Source of the DNA: DATBAX01 sp963762965 | Lineage (GTDB): Bacteria > Acidobacteriota > Terriglobia > Terriglobales > Acidobacteriaceae | Assembly: GCA_963762965.1 (NCBI GenBank) | Contig: CAVXME010000001.1 | Span: forward strand, 2,914,001 to 2,978,000 | Direction: 5' to 3' | DNA: 64,000 nt | Part shown: one piece after another, positions 23,890 to 33,988 of the stretch | Layout of the letters: each line of letters opens with the position of its first letter | Numbering within the stretch: position 1 is the stretch's first letter | The notes under the pieces: model-generated | The model's database searches: none | Seen by the model: only the letters and a program-made list of their open reading frames with translations | Told to the model about the DNA's origin: nothing | Translations under genes and position numbers: made by a program

Positions 23890-24750
23890 TCAATTTGCGG
23901 TCGCGGTTTTGGCCGGGGGCGCGCTGCCGGCGGCGCGGAGGGTCAGCCAATCGGTGCGGACGCGCTCCCATTCCTGGATGAGCAATCCGTGAGACTCAAA
24001 GAATTCGCGGATGCGGACCCGGTCCCAACCGACGACGTCTTCGAGAATCGGGGCGAGGACGGCGAGAGCGTTGCTGCTCAGGATGGTGCGCTTGGCAATC
24101 TGCGAAATGAGCTTGGCTTCGGAAACCGCGATGGTAAAACCGTCGCGCACATTGACGTGCAGCATGACGTGAACATCGGAGCTGCCGTCGCCGACGTAAA
24201 CAATATGATCGGGGCCGGCTTCGCGCCGGGACTGCAACTGGTCGAGCACGGCGACTTTGCCGTATCCGGCGGTGGCGCGAACGATGGTTTCAATTTCACC
24301 GGCATCGTTGTACTTGAACACGGTACCGAAAATGTGGTCCTCAGGGACGACGTCTTCGAGCGCGGACTGAACGATTTCGACCGGCGCGGCGGACAGAATG
24401 TAAAAATCAAATTTATAACCGTCGATCTGATTGGAGAGGATCTCGTAGAGCAGGTCGATGTTATCTTTCAATCGAATGCGTTTTCCGACTTCATACAGAT
24501 GCTCGCGGCGAACTTTGCTGCGGAATTCGGGATCGTGCAACAGCAGGTAGGCGAGCTCCGCCCCTTGCTGGACCAGGTTCAACTTCTGCATCCCCTTAAT
24601 TTTGCGTTCGAACTCGGCGGTCGGAATGCCCACCATCTCACTGAGGACGTAACCAGAGTCGTTGAAGGTCAGCGTCTGATCAAAGTCACTGGCGAAAATA
24701 TAGCGTTTTAAGAGTTTGTCACTCATCTGTGTATTAGATTCACCGGGCAC
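23890..24750 (-). CDS. HAD-superfamily phosphatase (MtnX/SerB-like)
   Basis: 286 residues. Motif I is DFDQTLTF (catalytic Asp pair), motif II is the ILSAAP strand, the motif III Lys is probably in ATAGYGKVAVL, and motif IV is GDGSSDVHVM. The cap is inserted after motif I, as in phosphoserine phosphatase and related enzymes. The start is a GTG at 24750 or, nine codons in, ATG at 24726; neither has a strong ribosome site. Substrate unknown. Confidence 0.85.
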   Translation of the reverse strand: MPGESNTQMSDKLLKRYIFASDFDQTLTFNDSGYVLSEMVGIPTAEFERKIKGMQKLNLVQQGAELAYLLLHDPEFRSKVRREHLYEVGKRIRLKDNIDLLYEILSNQIDGYKFDFYILSAAPVEIVQSALEDVVPEDHIFGTVFKYNDAGEIETIVRATAGYGKVAVLDQLQSRREAGPDHIVYVGDGSSDVHVMLHVNVRDGFTIAVSEAKLISQIAKRTILSSNALAVLAPILEDVVGWDRVRIREFFESHGLLIQEWERVRTDWLTLRAAGSAPPAKTATAN

Positions 24751-25011
24751 TGAAAAGACAAATTAAAAACATTGATCGAAGCTATCGAGGCTAATTGCTT
24801 CAATGGTTCTCTCGATGCAAATTAATCGCTTGTTAACATCAACATAGAGCTGATTTGATTGTGCGCTGCGGAGGCGTTTTTGCTGCACAATTTCGGGTGG
24901 AGGGCATCACTTAGGTAACGTGTGGAAATGGGAGCGACAGGCGCTTGGTGCTCTGAATCCGGATTTGATCGAATGCAAGATGCAAGGCGCTGAGGAAGTG
25001 TGCGAAACGAG

Positions 25012-25470
25012 TCAGTGCGAACTTACTTTGTAGACGGTTTCATGGCCTGGGATCAGGACTCCGACGACGGCACCCAGCACAGCACCGACCACCGCTCCAA
25101 CAGCGGCATAGTCGCCCGTGCCAAACCAGCTATCGTTGCCTTTCGACGCCGCACCCACAGCGGCTCCGGCGCCAGCGCCCACGGCCGCGCCGATCGCTGT
25201 GTTGCGAAGACGGTGCTTGTTCTTCATGAGCTTCACCATGCGGACATTCTGCTTCGGAATGCTTTGCGGGCTTCCGGACTCCTGGAAAGAGATTGCGTCG
25301 TCGGAAACACTTGCGAACAGCCCAGAATGTTTTTTCGAATTGACTTCGACGACTTGAATCTTTTGCCCCGCTTGCAGAGCATTCAGGTTTGCCCAGGATG
25401 TTTGATCGGTTTTCGCCAGCGAGGCGCTGGAGATTCCCAGGACGCAAATCAGAAATAAGACTTTTCGCAT
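25012..25470 (-). CDS. Secreted glycine-zipper protein
   Basis: 152 residues with a signal peptide (MRKVLFLICVLGISSASLA). A beta-rich part follows (LQAGQKIQVVEVNSKKHSG), then two glycine-zipper stretches (AIGAAVGAGAGAAVGAA and AAVGAVVGAVLGAVVGV). Such segments pack in membranes and are common in small outer-membrane proteins. Stands alone with 260 bases to its left neighbour. Confidence 0.78.
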   Translation of the reverse strand: MRKVLFLICVLGISSASLAKTDQTSWANLNALQAGQKIQVVEVNSKKHSGLFASVSDDAISFQESGSPQSIPKQNVRMVKLMKNKHRLRNTAIGAAVGAGAGAAVGAASKGNDSWFGTGDYAAVGAVVGAVLGAVVGVLIPGHETVYKVSSH

Positions 25471-25993
25471 GTGCGCGTGACCTTTCTTCGCCCGGGGATT
25501 CGGGGATGGCGAAACGTTTCAGATCCGGTGCCGGGGTCGGCGCAATAATACGCGCACTTGGGTGGAAAACCTAACATTGCTTACGGCGAGGCAGTGGCTG
25601 AATTTGGAAATTTCTTGTCTTAAATTAAAAAGTGTCATCCTGAGCTTGCGAAGGATCTTGCGCGGTGAGAAGCTGCGCTGTCGGCTGGTCCGCGCGAGAT
25701 CCCTCGCCCGGCTGAAGTGCGCCGGATCTTCGGGATGACCTCGATACCTTCGGTCCTTGGGAGTGGTTCTGTGGTGTCTTTATGCTATCTCGAATGGGAC
25801 GCCGGCTCTATTTCAGGGTAGGAGTCCTTCGACTGAGTGAGTGCTTCGCTTCGCGAAGCACTCACTCCGCTCAGGATGACAGGGAACTGGAGTTTCGTGT
25901 AGCGGTTCTCCTGCCTTTACTAAATCCTTCGCAGCATTGAGAATGAAGAGTGGAGATCGTCGCCCACTGGGGCAACAGGAGTAAGGAATCATT
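25471..25993. repeat. Intergenic region built of CATCCTGAG-type repeats
   Basis: The gap contains a TGTCATCCTGAGC...GGGATGACC element (25633-25740) and a second element whose core is a perfect palindrome around GTGCTTCGC/GCGAAGCAC (25825-25881, ending CTCAGGATGACA). No gene is seen. AGGAGTAAGGA at its right end is the ribosome site of the next gene. Confidence 0.7.
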
Positions 25994-26179
25994 ATGGCAG
26001 CTACTGGAGAGCTCATTCGGCTGATCAATTACGTGGATGACATTAATACTACTTTGCGGCGCATCACCGCTTTTGTGGCCGGGCTGGAACCGGACGAGCG
26101 CAAGCGTCTGGCGGAGAGTCTGAAGGCTGCGGGCAGCAACCTGAATATCGCGGTCGCGGCGCTGGAAAAAGGAGCTTAG
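25994..26179 (+). CDS. 61-residue acyl-CoA-operon small protein
   Basis: A strong ribosome site (GGAGTAAGGA) precedes the ATG, and its stop lies only 2 bases before the GTG of the dehydrogenase, so the gene is real and coupled. It reads LIRLINYVDDINTTLRRITA then LEPDERKRLAESLKAAGSNL, two amphipathic helices with an N-terminal patch. No signal peptide or metal motif. I recognise no family. It may bind the downstream enzyme or a CoA ester, a guess. Confidence 0.75.
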   Translation: MAATGELIRLINYVDDINTTLRRITAFVAGLEPDERKRLAESLKAAGSNLNIAVAALEKGA

Positions 26180-26181
26180 TC

Positions 26182-27054
26182 GTGGCCCGGGTTGCGACCG
26201 TCGCCGTCATTGGCGCCGGAACCATGGGCCGGGGCATCGCACAGGTGGCCGCGCTCGGCGGCTATCGCACCATTCTCGAAGATCTGCTTCCCAATGCTCT
26301 GCGTAAGGCGGAGAGCGAAATCCGTACCAATCTCGATAAAGCAGTGGAACTGGGAAAAGTCGGCGCGGCGGATGCGGGCGCGGTTTTCACGCGGCTGGAA
26401 TTTGCCGGGTCGGTGGAAGAAGCGGCGCGCGAAGCTGATCTGGTGATCGAGGCCGTCCCGGAAGAGATGGAGTCGAAGATCGAGATTTTCACTCTGCTCG
26501 ACAAGATTTGCCGCCCGGAAACGATCTTTGCTTCCAACACTTCGTCATTCAGCATCACGGAAATCGCCAGCGTCACTTATCGCGCGAAGAAATGCGTTGG
26601 GATGCACTTCTTTAATCCTGTTCACAAGATGAAGTTGCTGGAGGTGGTGCGGGCGCTGGAGACCGATGACGATACCATTGCCACTGTCGCCGAGGTGGGC
26701 AAGCGCATGGGCAAGGAAGTGGTGGTGATCAAGGAATCGCCAGGGTTCATTACCAGCCGGGTCAATGCCATGATCGGCAATGAGGCGTTTTATATGCTTC
26801 AGGAAGGCATTGCCTCTGCATCAGATATCGACAAAGCCTTAAAGTTGGGGTTGAACCATCCCATGGGGCCGTTTGAATTGGTGGATCTGGTGGGACTCGA
26901 CACCCGGCTGCATATTCTGGAGTACCTGCATAAGACGCTGGGGGAGAAATATCGGCCTGCACCATTATTGGTGCAATATGTGAAAGCCGGGCGCTTGGGA
27001 CGGAAGGCTGGGCGGGGGGTGTATGAGTATCCCGAGGCAGGCGCTGCAAAATAG
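26182..27054 (+). CDS. 3-hydroxyacyl-CoA dehydrogenase (Hbd/PaaH-like)
   Basis: 290 residues from GTG. It oxidises (S)-3-hydroxyacyl-CoA with NAD. The Rossmann motif GAGTMGRGIAQVAA is at about residues 11-24, ASNTSSFSITEIA carries the catalytic-pocket serine, MHFFNPVHKMKLLEVV carries the catalytic His, and MGPFELVDLVGLDTRL is the C-terminal signature. The length fits the monofunctional 3-hydroxybutyryl-CoA dehydrogenase group rather than the fused FadB/J type. Paired with a 61-residue gene. Confidence 0.92.
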   Translation: MARVATVAVIGAGTMGRGIAQVAALGGYRTILEDLLPNALRKAESEIRTNLDKAVELGKVGAADAGAVFTRLEFAGSVEEAAREADLVIEAVPEEMESKIEIFTLLDKICRPETIFASNTSSFSITEIASVTYRAKKCVGMHFFNPVHKMKLLEVVRALETDDDTIATVAEVGKRMGKEVVVIKESPGFITSRVNAMIGNEAFYMLQEGIASASDIDKALKLGLNHPMGPFELVDLVGLDTRLHILEYLHKTLGEKYRPAPLLVQYVKAGRLGRKAGRGVYEYPEAGAAK

Positions 27055-27058
27055 GTGG

Positions 27059-27098
27059 GAAAATCCCCGCTCAAGCGGAGCTTGAACGGGGCACCCTC
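27059..27098. repeat. 40-base dispersed repeat, copy 2
   Basis: Identical in reverse complement to 17931-17970. It starts 4 bases after the dehydrogenase stop, its U-rich side pointing left. The rest of 27099-27310 has no gene or motif that I recognise. Confidence 0.9.
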
Positions 27099-27310
27099 AA
27101 GAGTTCAGGCGATCCTCACGCAAGGCGATTCTGGCTATCCTTTTTTCTGCCTGGTACGTCTAAATCATAGAAAATTGCGGGAAGGGAACTACCCTGGTTC
27201 GGCTGACGTATCACACAGCAGACTGAGTGCGGGCATTGAGACCACCCGCCTGGGTTAAACCAAGTTCCCCTGCTGTCTCCCCGGCGGCGGGGGGACAAGG
27301 CTAGAAATAT

Positions 27311-28558
27311 ATGAGAGCGTTGCTCGATATTGTTCGCCAGTCGCTGGCCACTCTGTGGGCGCACAAACTGCGCTCGTTCCTGACCATGTTCGGGATTGCC
27401 TGGGGAGTGGGATCGCTGTTGTTGCTGGTAGGTCTGGGAGAAGGTTTCCGCAGCGGGCAGGAAAAAAACATGGCCAACCTGGGAAAGGACATCATGTTCC
27501 TTTTTCCGGGACGAATTCCGGCGGTGGAGGGGAGCTTGGTTTCGGGGCGTCCTTATAACTTTACTTATGGGGATTATCTGGCGATCAAAGATGAAGCCCG
27601 GTTGCTGCGGACCGTCTCGCCGGTGATTAATCGGGAAGACATTCGCGCGGTGAGCGACTACGGATCGACCAACGGACAAGTGTTTGGCGTAGCGCCGGAA
27701 TATAACAAAATTCGAACCGTACCGATTAATCCTGGACGCTGGTTCAATGACGCCGACAACAAGGAACATCGCCGCGTGGCCGTGGTGGGATGGGAACTGC
27801 TGAAGAATGTTTTTCCGGGGCGGCCGGCGGTGGGCGCGACCATTCTGCTGAATGGAATCGATTTTGATGTGATTGGCGTGGTTGAGAAAGTGGGGCGGGA
27901 AGGCAACAACGGCACCAATGCCCGGATTTTCGTTCCGGTGGAGACCATGCGCATGTTGTTTCCGCTGAAGGGAGACAATAACGAGGATGCGGTGTCATTT
28001 ATCAACTACCAGCCGATCACGCGCGATGACCACTTGCTGGCGCAGGCGGAAGTGCATGGAATTATTGGGAGACGGCACGGGTTTAATCCCAAGCTGGATG
28101 ACGCGTTTAACGACTGGGACACCATCGACGGGTCGAAGAGAGTAGCCAAGATTTTCGATGCCATGGATTGGTTTCTGGGAGTGGTCGGTGTGGTGACCCT
28201 GGGGTTGGGAGCGATTGGGATCATTAACATCATGCTGGTGTCGGTGACCGAGCGCACCCGGGAGATTGGGTTGCGCAAGGCGCTGGGGGCGACCCATCGC
28301 AACATCATGACGCAGTTTTTTGTCGAGGGAGCATTTCTGACGGCGTTCAGCGGTGGCATTGGGTTGACCATCTGCGTGATCTTTGTGACTTTACTGGCGC
28401 AATTGCCGTCGCCGGAGGGGTTTGATACACCGCGGATTGTGCCGGCGTCGGCGGCAGTGGCGATTCTTTCGTTGACGATTGCTGGGGTTGTTGCCGGGCT
28501 GTATCCCGCGCGTAAGGCGGCGCTGCTTCCACCGGTGGAAGCGCTGAGGCAGGAGTAA
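27311..28558 (+). CDS. MacB-like ABC transporter permease 1
   Basis: 415 residues of the FtsX/MacB type: one N-terminal membrane helix (about 20-42), a large periplasmic domain of about 240 residues, then three C-terminal helices (about 285-310, 335-362, 385-405). The signature NIMLVSVTERTREIGLRKALGA is intact. The family forms dimers driven by a separate ATPase and works on lipoproteins, peptides or envelope signals. It starts near a second, similar permease, and no ATPase gene is adjacent. Confidence 0.9.
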   Translation: MRALLDIVRQSLATLWAHKLRSFLTMFGIAWGVGSLLLLVGLGEGFRSGQEKNMANLGKDIMFLFPGRIPAVEGSLVSGRPYNFTYGDYLAIKDEARLLRTVSPVINREDIRAVSDYGSTNGQVFGVAPEYNKIRTVPINPGRWFNDADNKEHRRVAVVGWELLKNVFPGRPAVGATILLNGIDFDVIGVVEKVGREGNNGTNARIFVPVETMRMLFPLKGDNNEDAVSFINYQPITRDDHLLAQAEVHGIIGRRHGFNPKLDDAFNDWDTIDGSKRVAKIFDAMDWFLGVVGVVTLGLGAIGIINIMLVSVTERTREIGLRKALGATHRNIMTQFFVEGAFLTAFSGGIGLTICVIFVTLLAQLPSPEGFDTPRIVPASAAVAILSLTIAGVVAGLYPARKAALLPPVEALRQE

Positions 28559-28560
28559 TC

Positions 28561-29799
28561 ATGGTAGGAGAGTTAGGGAAACAGGCGTACAACGCGCTGC
28601 GGCACAACAAGAGCCGGAGCCTGCTCACCATGCTGGGCATGGCTTGGGGCATCGCGACCGTGGTCCTGCTCCTAGCCTATGGGTCTGGCTTCGAGCGCGG
28701 ACTGATGATTGCCTTTGAAACTTTCGGCGGGAATTTTATTGCAGTCTTTCCCGGACGAACTTCGATGCAAGCGGGTGGCAGCAAAGCTGGTGCCGAGATC
28801 AAACTCACAACACAGGATGTGGATAACCTGCGGGCGGAAGTGCCATTTCTGAAGCGAGTTTCTCCTGAGATCAATAAGCAGAGCACGGTGGCTTACGGAA
28901 CCCGGAGCGCCAGCTATGACATTCGCGGCACCTACGCAAACTATCAGCAAATCCGGCACGTGGATGTGGAAACCGGCAGCTTTTTTGGGGAGCAGGAGAA
29001 TTTTTCACACAGCCGGGTTGCGGTGCTGGGATATGAAGTGAAGAAGAAGCTATTTTCCGGGCAGAATGCGATCGGCGAGGCAGTGCGCATCGACGGCATT
29101 TCGTATCAGGTCATTGGCATTTTGAAGCACATGATTTCGGGCGGCGACGATGACATGAACGCCATGATTTATATCCCCTTCAGCGCCATGAGCGATTTGA
29201 AGAGCAACTATTATCTCGACGCGATCTGCCTGGAATACGAAGGGCAGCATGAGAAAGTCACCAAGGCAGTGCGGGATTCGCTGGCCTTCCATCATAACTA
29301 TGATCCCAAAGATGAGCGTGCGACTTTTCTTTTCGATAGCGTGGAAAATCTCGGAGAGCTGAGAATCATTACCACTGGGATTAAAGTTTTGCTCGGCTTT
29401 ATTGGATTGCTGACGCTGGGGATCGGTGGCGTGGGACTGATGAATATCATGCTGGTTTCGGTGACCCAGCGCACGCGGGAAATTGGAGTGGAGAAGGCGT
29501 TGGGTGCGCACCGCTGGCATATTCTGTTTCAATTTCTGGCAGAGGCGCTGGTTATTACCGCCGTCGGCGGATTGCTCGGAGTGGTGCTGGCTTATCTGGT
29601 TTCGTGGTCGGTGGGTTCTCTGACCTTGTGGAGTGCATTCATTGACGATGCCAGCGAGGGCGACATTCATCTGAAGATCGATTCGGTAATTTTGATCTGG
29701 TCCACGGTGATTCTTAGCTTTGTGGGGATTATTAGCGGGATGCTGCCGGCGATCAAGGCGGCGAGGCTGGATCCGATTGAGGCGTTAAGGTACGAGTAG
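28561..29799 (+). CDS. MacB-like ABC transporter permease 2
   Basis: 412 residues with the same plan as its neighbour: an N-terminal helix, a periplasmic domain, then three helices. The signature NIMLVSVTQRTREIGVEKALGA is nearly the same. It begins 2 bases after the preceding stop, so the two are co-transcribed and likely pair. The periplasmic domains differ (here TQDVDNLRAEVPFLKRVSPE), which points to a heterodimer. The partner ATPase must lie elsewhere. Confidence 0.9.
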   Translation: MVGELGKQAYNALRHNKSRSLLTMLGMAWGIATVVLLLAYGSGFERGLMIAFETFGGNFIAVFPGRTSMQAGGSKAGAEIKLTTQDVDNLRAEVPFLKRVSPEINKQSTVAYGTRSASYDIRGTYANYQQIRHVDVETGSFFGEQENFSHSRVAVLGYEVKKKLFSGQNAIGEAVRIDGISYQVIGILKHMISGGDDDMNAMIYIPFSAMSDLKSNYYLDAICLEYEGQHEKVTKAVRDSLAFHHNYDPKDERATFLFDSVENLGELRIITTGIKVLLGFIGLLTLGIGGVGLMNIMLVSVTQRTREIGVEKALGAHRWHILFQFLAEALVITAVGGLLGVVLAYLVSWSVGSLTLWSAFIDDASEGDIHLKIDSVILIWSTVILSFVGIISGMLPAIKAARLDPIEALRYE

Positions 29800-29850
29800 G
29801 GTCGAGCTAGGCTGGTTTAGTGTGTCCTGCATCTGGCTTGCTGATATCCC

Positions 29851-29948
29851 GTAGAGACGTAGCTTGCTACGTCTTGCACGTGCCGCCACGAAACCTTCAT
29901 CATTTGGGACGCTGCACACAAGAGACGCAGCAAGCTGCGTCTCTACGG
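29851..29948. repeat. GTAGAGACG inverted-repeat family (two elements)
   Basis: GTAGAGACGTAGC followed by GCTACGTCTT (29851-29875) and AGAGACGCAGC followed by GCTGCGTCTCTACG (29921-29948) are two hairpins facing each other. The same family recurs at 43121-43188. Confidence 0.7.
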
Positions 29949-29965
29949 TGCGACCTTTCCGATCC

Positions 29966-31390
<1,425 letters not shown>

Positions 31391-31487
31391 GGTTTTTCCT
31401 GATAAGTATGTTTACGTGGAAGTTAACCGTGAATTATAGCAAGCGTGCCGCAGGCGGAACGTGCCAGTTTGCAGAGCGGAGAGAGCA

Positions 31488-32312
31488 ATGCGAGAATACC
31501 TTATGCAAAAATCATCCACTGCGGTAGTTATCTTGGCGTCCGTCGTTATGTTGCTAGGGAATGCCCTGGCACAGCAGACTCCGGCGCCAGCCACCACGCC
31601 GGCACCGGCGGCCAAGACCACTCCAACTCCGGCGAAGAAGGCCGGAACCACACCTGCGACCAAGAGTGCGCCGCTGGCCCTCAAAACGCAGAAAGATAAG
31701 GCCAGCTACGCCATCGGATTGAACATCGGGAAGAGCTTGCGCAAGGACTCGGTTGAGGTTGAACCCAGTGTCCTGCTGCGGGGATTAAAAGATGGAGTAG
31801 CCGGGAACAAGGCACTTTTAACCGACGACGAAATCAAGTCCACCATGATGGCGCTGCAAGCCGATGTGAATAAGAGGCAGGGAGCAAAACTCCAAGAGAT
31901 GGGAGCAGCAAACAAGAAGGCGGGCGACGCCTTTCTGGCGGCCAACAAAACGAAAGAAGGCGTGGTCACGCTGCCCAGCGGTCTGCAATATAAAGTCTTG
32001 ACTCCGGGTACAGGGCCGAAACCCACCGCCAGTGATTCCGTGGTCTGCAATTACAAAGGCACGCTCCTCGATAACAGCGAATTTGACAGCTCCTACAAAC
32101 GCGGTCAGCCGGCGACTTTCCCCGTAACTGGGGTCATTAAGGGGTGGACAGAAGCGCTGCAATTGATGCCAGTGGGCTCGAAGTGGCAACTGTTTATTCC
32201 TTCTGATCTTGCCTACGGACCAGGGGGGCGTCCGGGAATCCCGCCCAGCGCAACCCTTATTTTTGAAGTCGAATTACTCTCGATCCAGGACAAAAAAGAA
32301 GACAAGAAATAA
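31488..32312 (+). CDS. Secreted FKBP-type peptidyl-prolyl isomerase
   Basis: 274 residues from an ATG behind GGAGAGAGC. A signal peptide of about 27 residues is followed by an Ala/Pro/Thr/Lys-rich linker, a helical FKBP_N-like dimerisation part (KDKASYAIGLNIGKSL), then the FKBP domain (SGLQYKVLTPGTGPKP, VCNYKGTLLDNSEFDSSY, VIKGWTEALQLMPVGSKW). The plan is that of Mip/FkpA chaperones of the periplasm. A second ATG at 31503 is possible. A flavoprotein gene follows within 30 bases. Confidence 0.92.
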   Translation: MREYLMQKSSTAVVILASVVMLLGNALAQQTPAPATTPAPAAKTTPTPAKKAGTTPATKSAPLALKTQKDKASYAIGLNIGKSLRKDSVEVEPSVLLRGLKDGVAGNKALLTDDEIKSTMMALQADVNKRQGAKLQEMGAANKKAGDAFLAANKTKEGVVTLPSGLQYKVLTPGTGPKPTASDSVVCNYKGTLLDNSEFDSSYKRGQPATFPVTGVIKGWTEALQLMPVGSKWQLFIPSDLAYGPGGRPGIPPSATLIFEVELLSIQDKKEDKK

Positions 32313-32340
32313 TCGAAAGAGGGTTTGGAAAATAGCATTG

Positions 32341-33402
32341 GTGACCAAACAGATCGCCGAGCCGGCCAAGCAGGTTCCCGATGCGCTTCCGCTCGCGCAA
32401 CTGAAGTCGCGTCCTGAAACGCGAGTGGATGTACTGGTGATCGGCGCCGGGCCCACCGGCTTGGCATGCGGCATTGAGGCGCAGCGGGCCGGCTTCAAGG
32501 TGGTGGTCGTTGATAAGGGATGCGTGGTCAATTCCATCTTTAATTATCCGGCGACCATGACGTTTTTCACCACGCCGGAACTGCTGGAAATCGGCGACAT
32601 TCCCTTCACCACGGCCAACCAGAAGCCCAATCGACAGGAGGCGCTGGAATATTATCGAAAAGTCGCGGAACACTATCACCTGCCGATCTCGCAATATCAG
32701 AAAGTCGAGGCGGTGAGCGGGAAGGACGGGAATTTCCACGTCGCGACCAGTGACCGGCTGGGAAGGATTTACGACTACCACACCCGTAAGGTGATCGTCT
32801 CGACCGGATATTACGATCTGGCGAACCAGCTGAATATTCCCGGCGAAGAATTGCCAAAGGTGTTTCATTATTACCAGGAGCCGCATCCATTTTTCGACAA
32901 TGACGTTCTGGTGATTGGCGGCAAGAACTCGGCTGCGATTGCGGCGCTTGATTTGTGGCGGCATGGAGCCCGGGTCACGCTGGTGCATCGCGGCGCGAAA
33001 CTGCACAATCACATCAAGTATTGGATACTGCCGGACATCGAGAATCGCATCAAGAACCGCGAAATCACTGGCTATTTCAACACTACGGTTGAGGAAATTG
33101 CGCCTGACTACGTTTTGCTGAAGACGCCGGAGGGTGCGGTGCGACTCAAGAATGATTTCGTGTTTGCCCTGGTGGGCTACCATCCCGACTACGATTTTCT
33201 GCGCGCCATGGGAATCGAACTCTCTTCCGAACAGTGCCGGCCGGTGTGCGATCCGCAGACGCTGGAGAGTAATGTGGCTGGAATCTATGTGGCAGGGGTG
33301 ATCGTGGCGGGATCGCGGACGAATGAAATTTTCATTGAGAATGGACGATTCCATGGCCAGCAGATCGTTGCGGATCTGAAGAAGAAAATGCCGGTGGGTT
33401 AA
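32341..33402 (+). CDS. ypdA: Bacillithiol disulfide reductase-like flavoprotein (YpdA family)
   Basis: 353 residues from a GTG at 32341. The frame stretches to 32209 across the FKBP gene and that part is rejected; the GTG has no strong ribosome site, so the start is tentative. FAD binding is GAGPTGLACG and NADPH binding is IGGKNSAAIAAL. The stretch CVVNSIFNYPATMTFFTTPE is typical of YpdA, which reduces bacillithiol disulfide. The late GIYVAGVIVAGSRTNEIF is the FAD-closing motif. The thiol biosynthesis gene bshA occurs at 51.6-52.8 kb, supporting this role. Confidence 0.85.
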   Translation: MTKQIAEPAKQVPDALPLAQLKSRPETRVDVLVIGAGPTGLACGIEAQRAGFKVVVVDKGCVVNSIFNYPATMTFFTTPELLEIGDIPFTTANQKPNRQEALEYYRKVAEHYHLPISQYQKVEAVSGKDGNFHVATSDRLGRIYDYHTRKVIVSTGYYDLANQLNIPGEELPKVFHYYQEPHPFFDNDVLVIGGKNSAAIAALDLWRHGARVTLVHRGAKLHNHIKYWILPDIENRIKNREITGYFNTTVEEIAPDYVLLKTPEGAVRLKNDFVFALVGYHPDYDFLRAMGIELSSEQCRPVCDPQTLESNVAGIYVAGVIVAGSRTNEIFIENGRFHGQQIVADLKKKMPVG

Positions 33403-33531
33403 ACCTGCAAATGTTCCTCTGGCGCTAGCGCGTGCACAAAAAACGTACTTTCTAACCCAGCGCTGGGAAACGCTGCTCCACCCAAAATCTACGCCCCAAA
33501 ATCAGTCCTGTTTTGAGGTTTGTGATAGCCG

Positions 33532-33556
33532 GATAGCCGAGGCGGCTGCCTCTACG
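33532..33556. repeat. Dispersed hairpin repeat, GACAGCCGA family
   Basis: GATAGCCGAGGCGGCTGCC followed by TCTACG just before the frataxin stop is the same repeat family as 13158-13181 and 50252-50270. Confidence 0.55.
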
Positions 33557-33884
33557 TGAGCGTTACCACCTCTTCACCCAATTGCTGGTTGATCAGACGA
33601 GCTACCAGCGGCTTTAGTTTCTCTCCGGTTTTTTGCAGCACAAAATCCCGGGTGGTTTCGGACCAATCCAATTTGAAACTGGTGGAAAGCGCGGAAATCC
33701 AGATTTGCCGCACCGGAGCGTTGGGCGAAATGACGAACCGGGCGCCTTCGTCGAAAGAAATGTGCAGCGCGCCGGACTGGTCCTCGACCTCCATGTCCGA
33801 TGACTCTTCGGCGAGGATGAGAGATTTCTTGAGAGAATCTAAAGCGCTGTCGGAGCACTTGCGGAAATCGTTGTCATCTAGCAT
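33552..33884 (-). CDS. cyaY: Frataxin-like iron-binding protein CyaY
   Basis: 110 residues from ATG ending at 33884. The family signature is clear: an acidic N-terminal helix, LHISFDEGARFVISPNAPV, RQIWISALSTSFKLDW and LVARLINQQLG. Frataxins help iron-sulfur cluster assembly. The longer open frame to 33971 crosses a repeat and is rejected. A TATAAT at 33891-33896 lies just 6 bases upstream of the ATG, so the message may be leaderless. Length matches the bacterial family. Confidence 0.9.
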   Translation of the reverse strand: MLDDNDFRKCSDSALDSLKKSLILAEESSDMEVEDQSGALHISFDEGARFVISPNAPVRQIWISALSTSFKLDWSETTRDFVLQKTGEKLKPLVARLINQQLGEEVVTLT

Positions 33885-33890
33885 GCTGGA

Positions 33891-33896
33891 ATTATA
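33891..33896 (-). promoter_or_regulatory. Perfect -10 box (TATAAT) abutting the cyaY start
   Basis: Read leftward TATAAT ends six bases before the ATG. Transcription would begin about at the ATG. No good -35 at the usual spacing could be found, so it may be a chance match. Confidence 0.4.
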
Positions 33897-33988
33897 GTCG
33901 TTGGCCGATAGCCGTTGGTCGTTGGCAAAATCAAAACCCTGCCCCTCAAGAGCCAAACGACGAACGACCAAGGACCAACGACGGTCTT

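Noticed and set aside
23989..24711. 240-codon frame opposite the HAD phosphatase
   Set aside because: Antisense shadow of a gene with all HAD motifs.
25000..25458. 152-codon frame opposite the glycine-zipper gene
   Set aside because: The minus strand has a clear signal peptide and glycine zippers; the plus frame is a shadow.
32209..32340. Upstream extension of the YpdA-like flavoprotein
   Set aside because: It lies inside the end of the FKBP gene and translates as basic noise; the family starts near the GTG at 32341.
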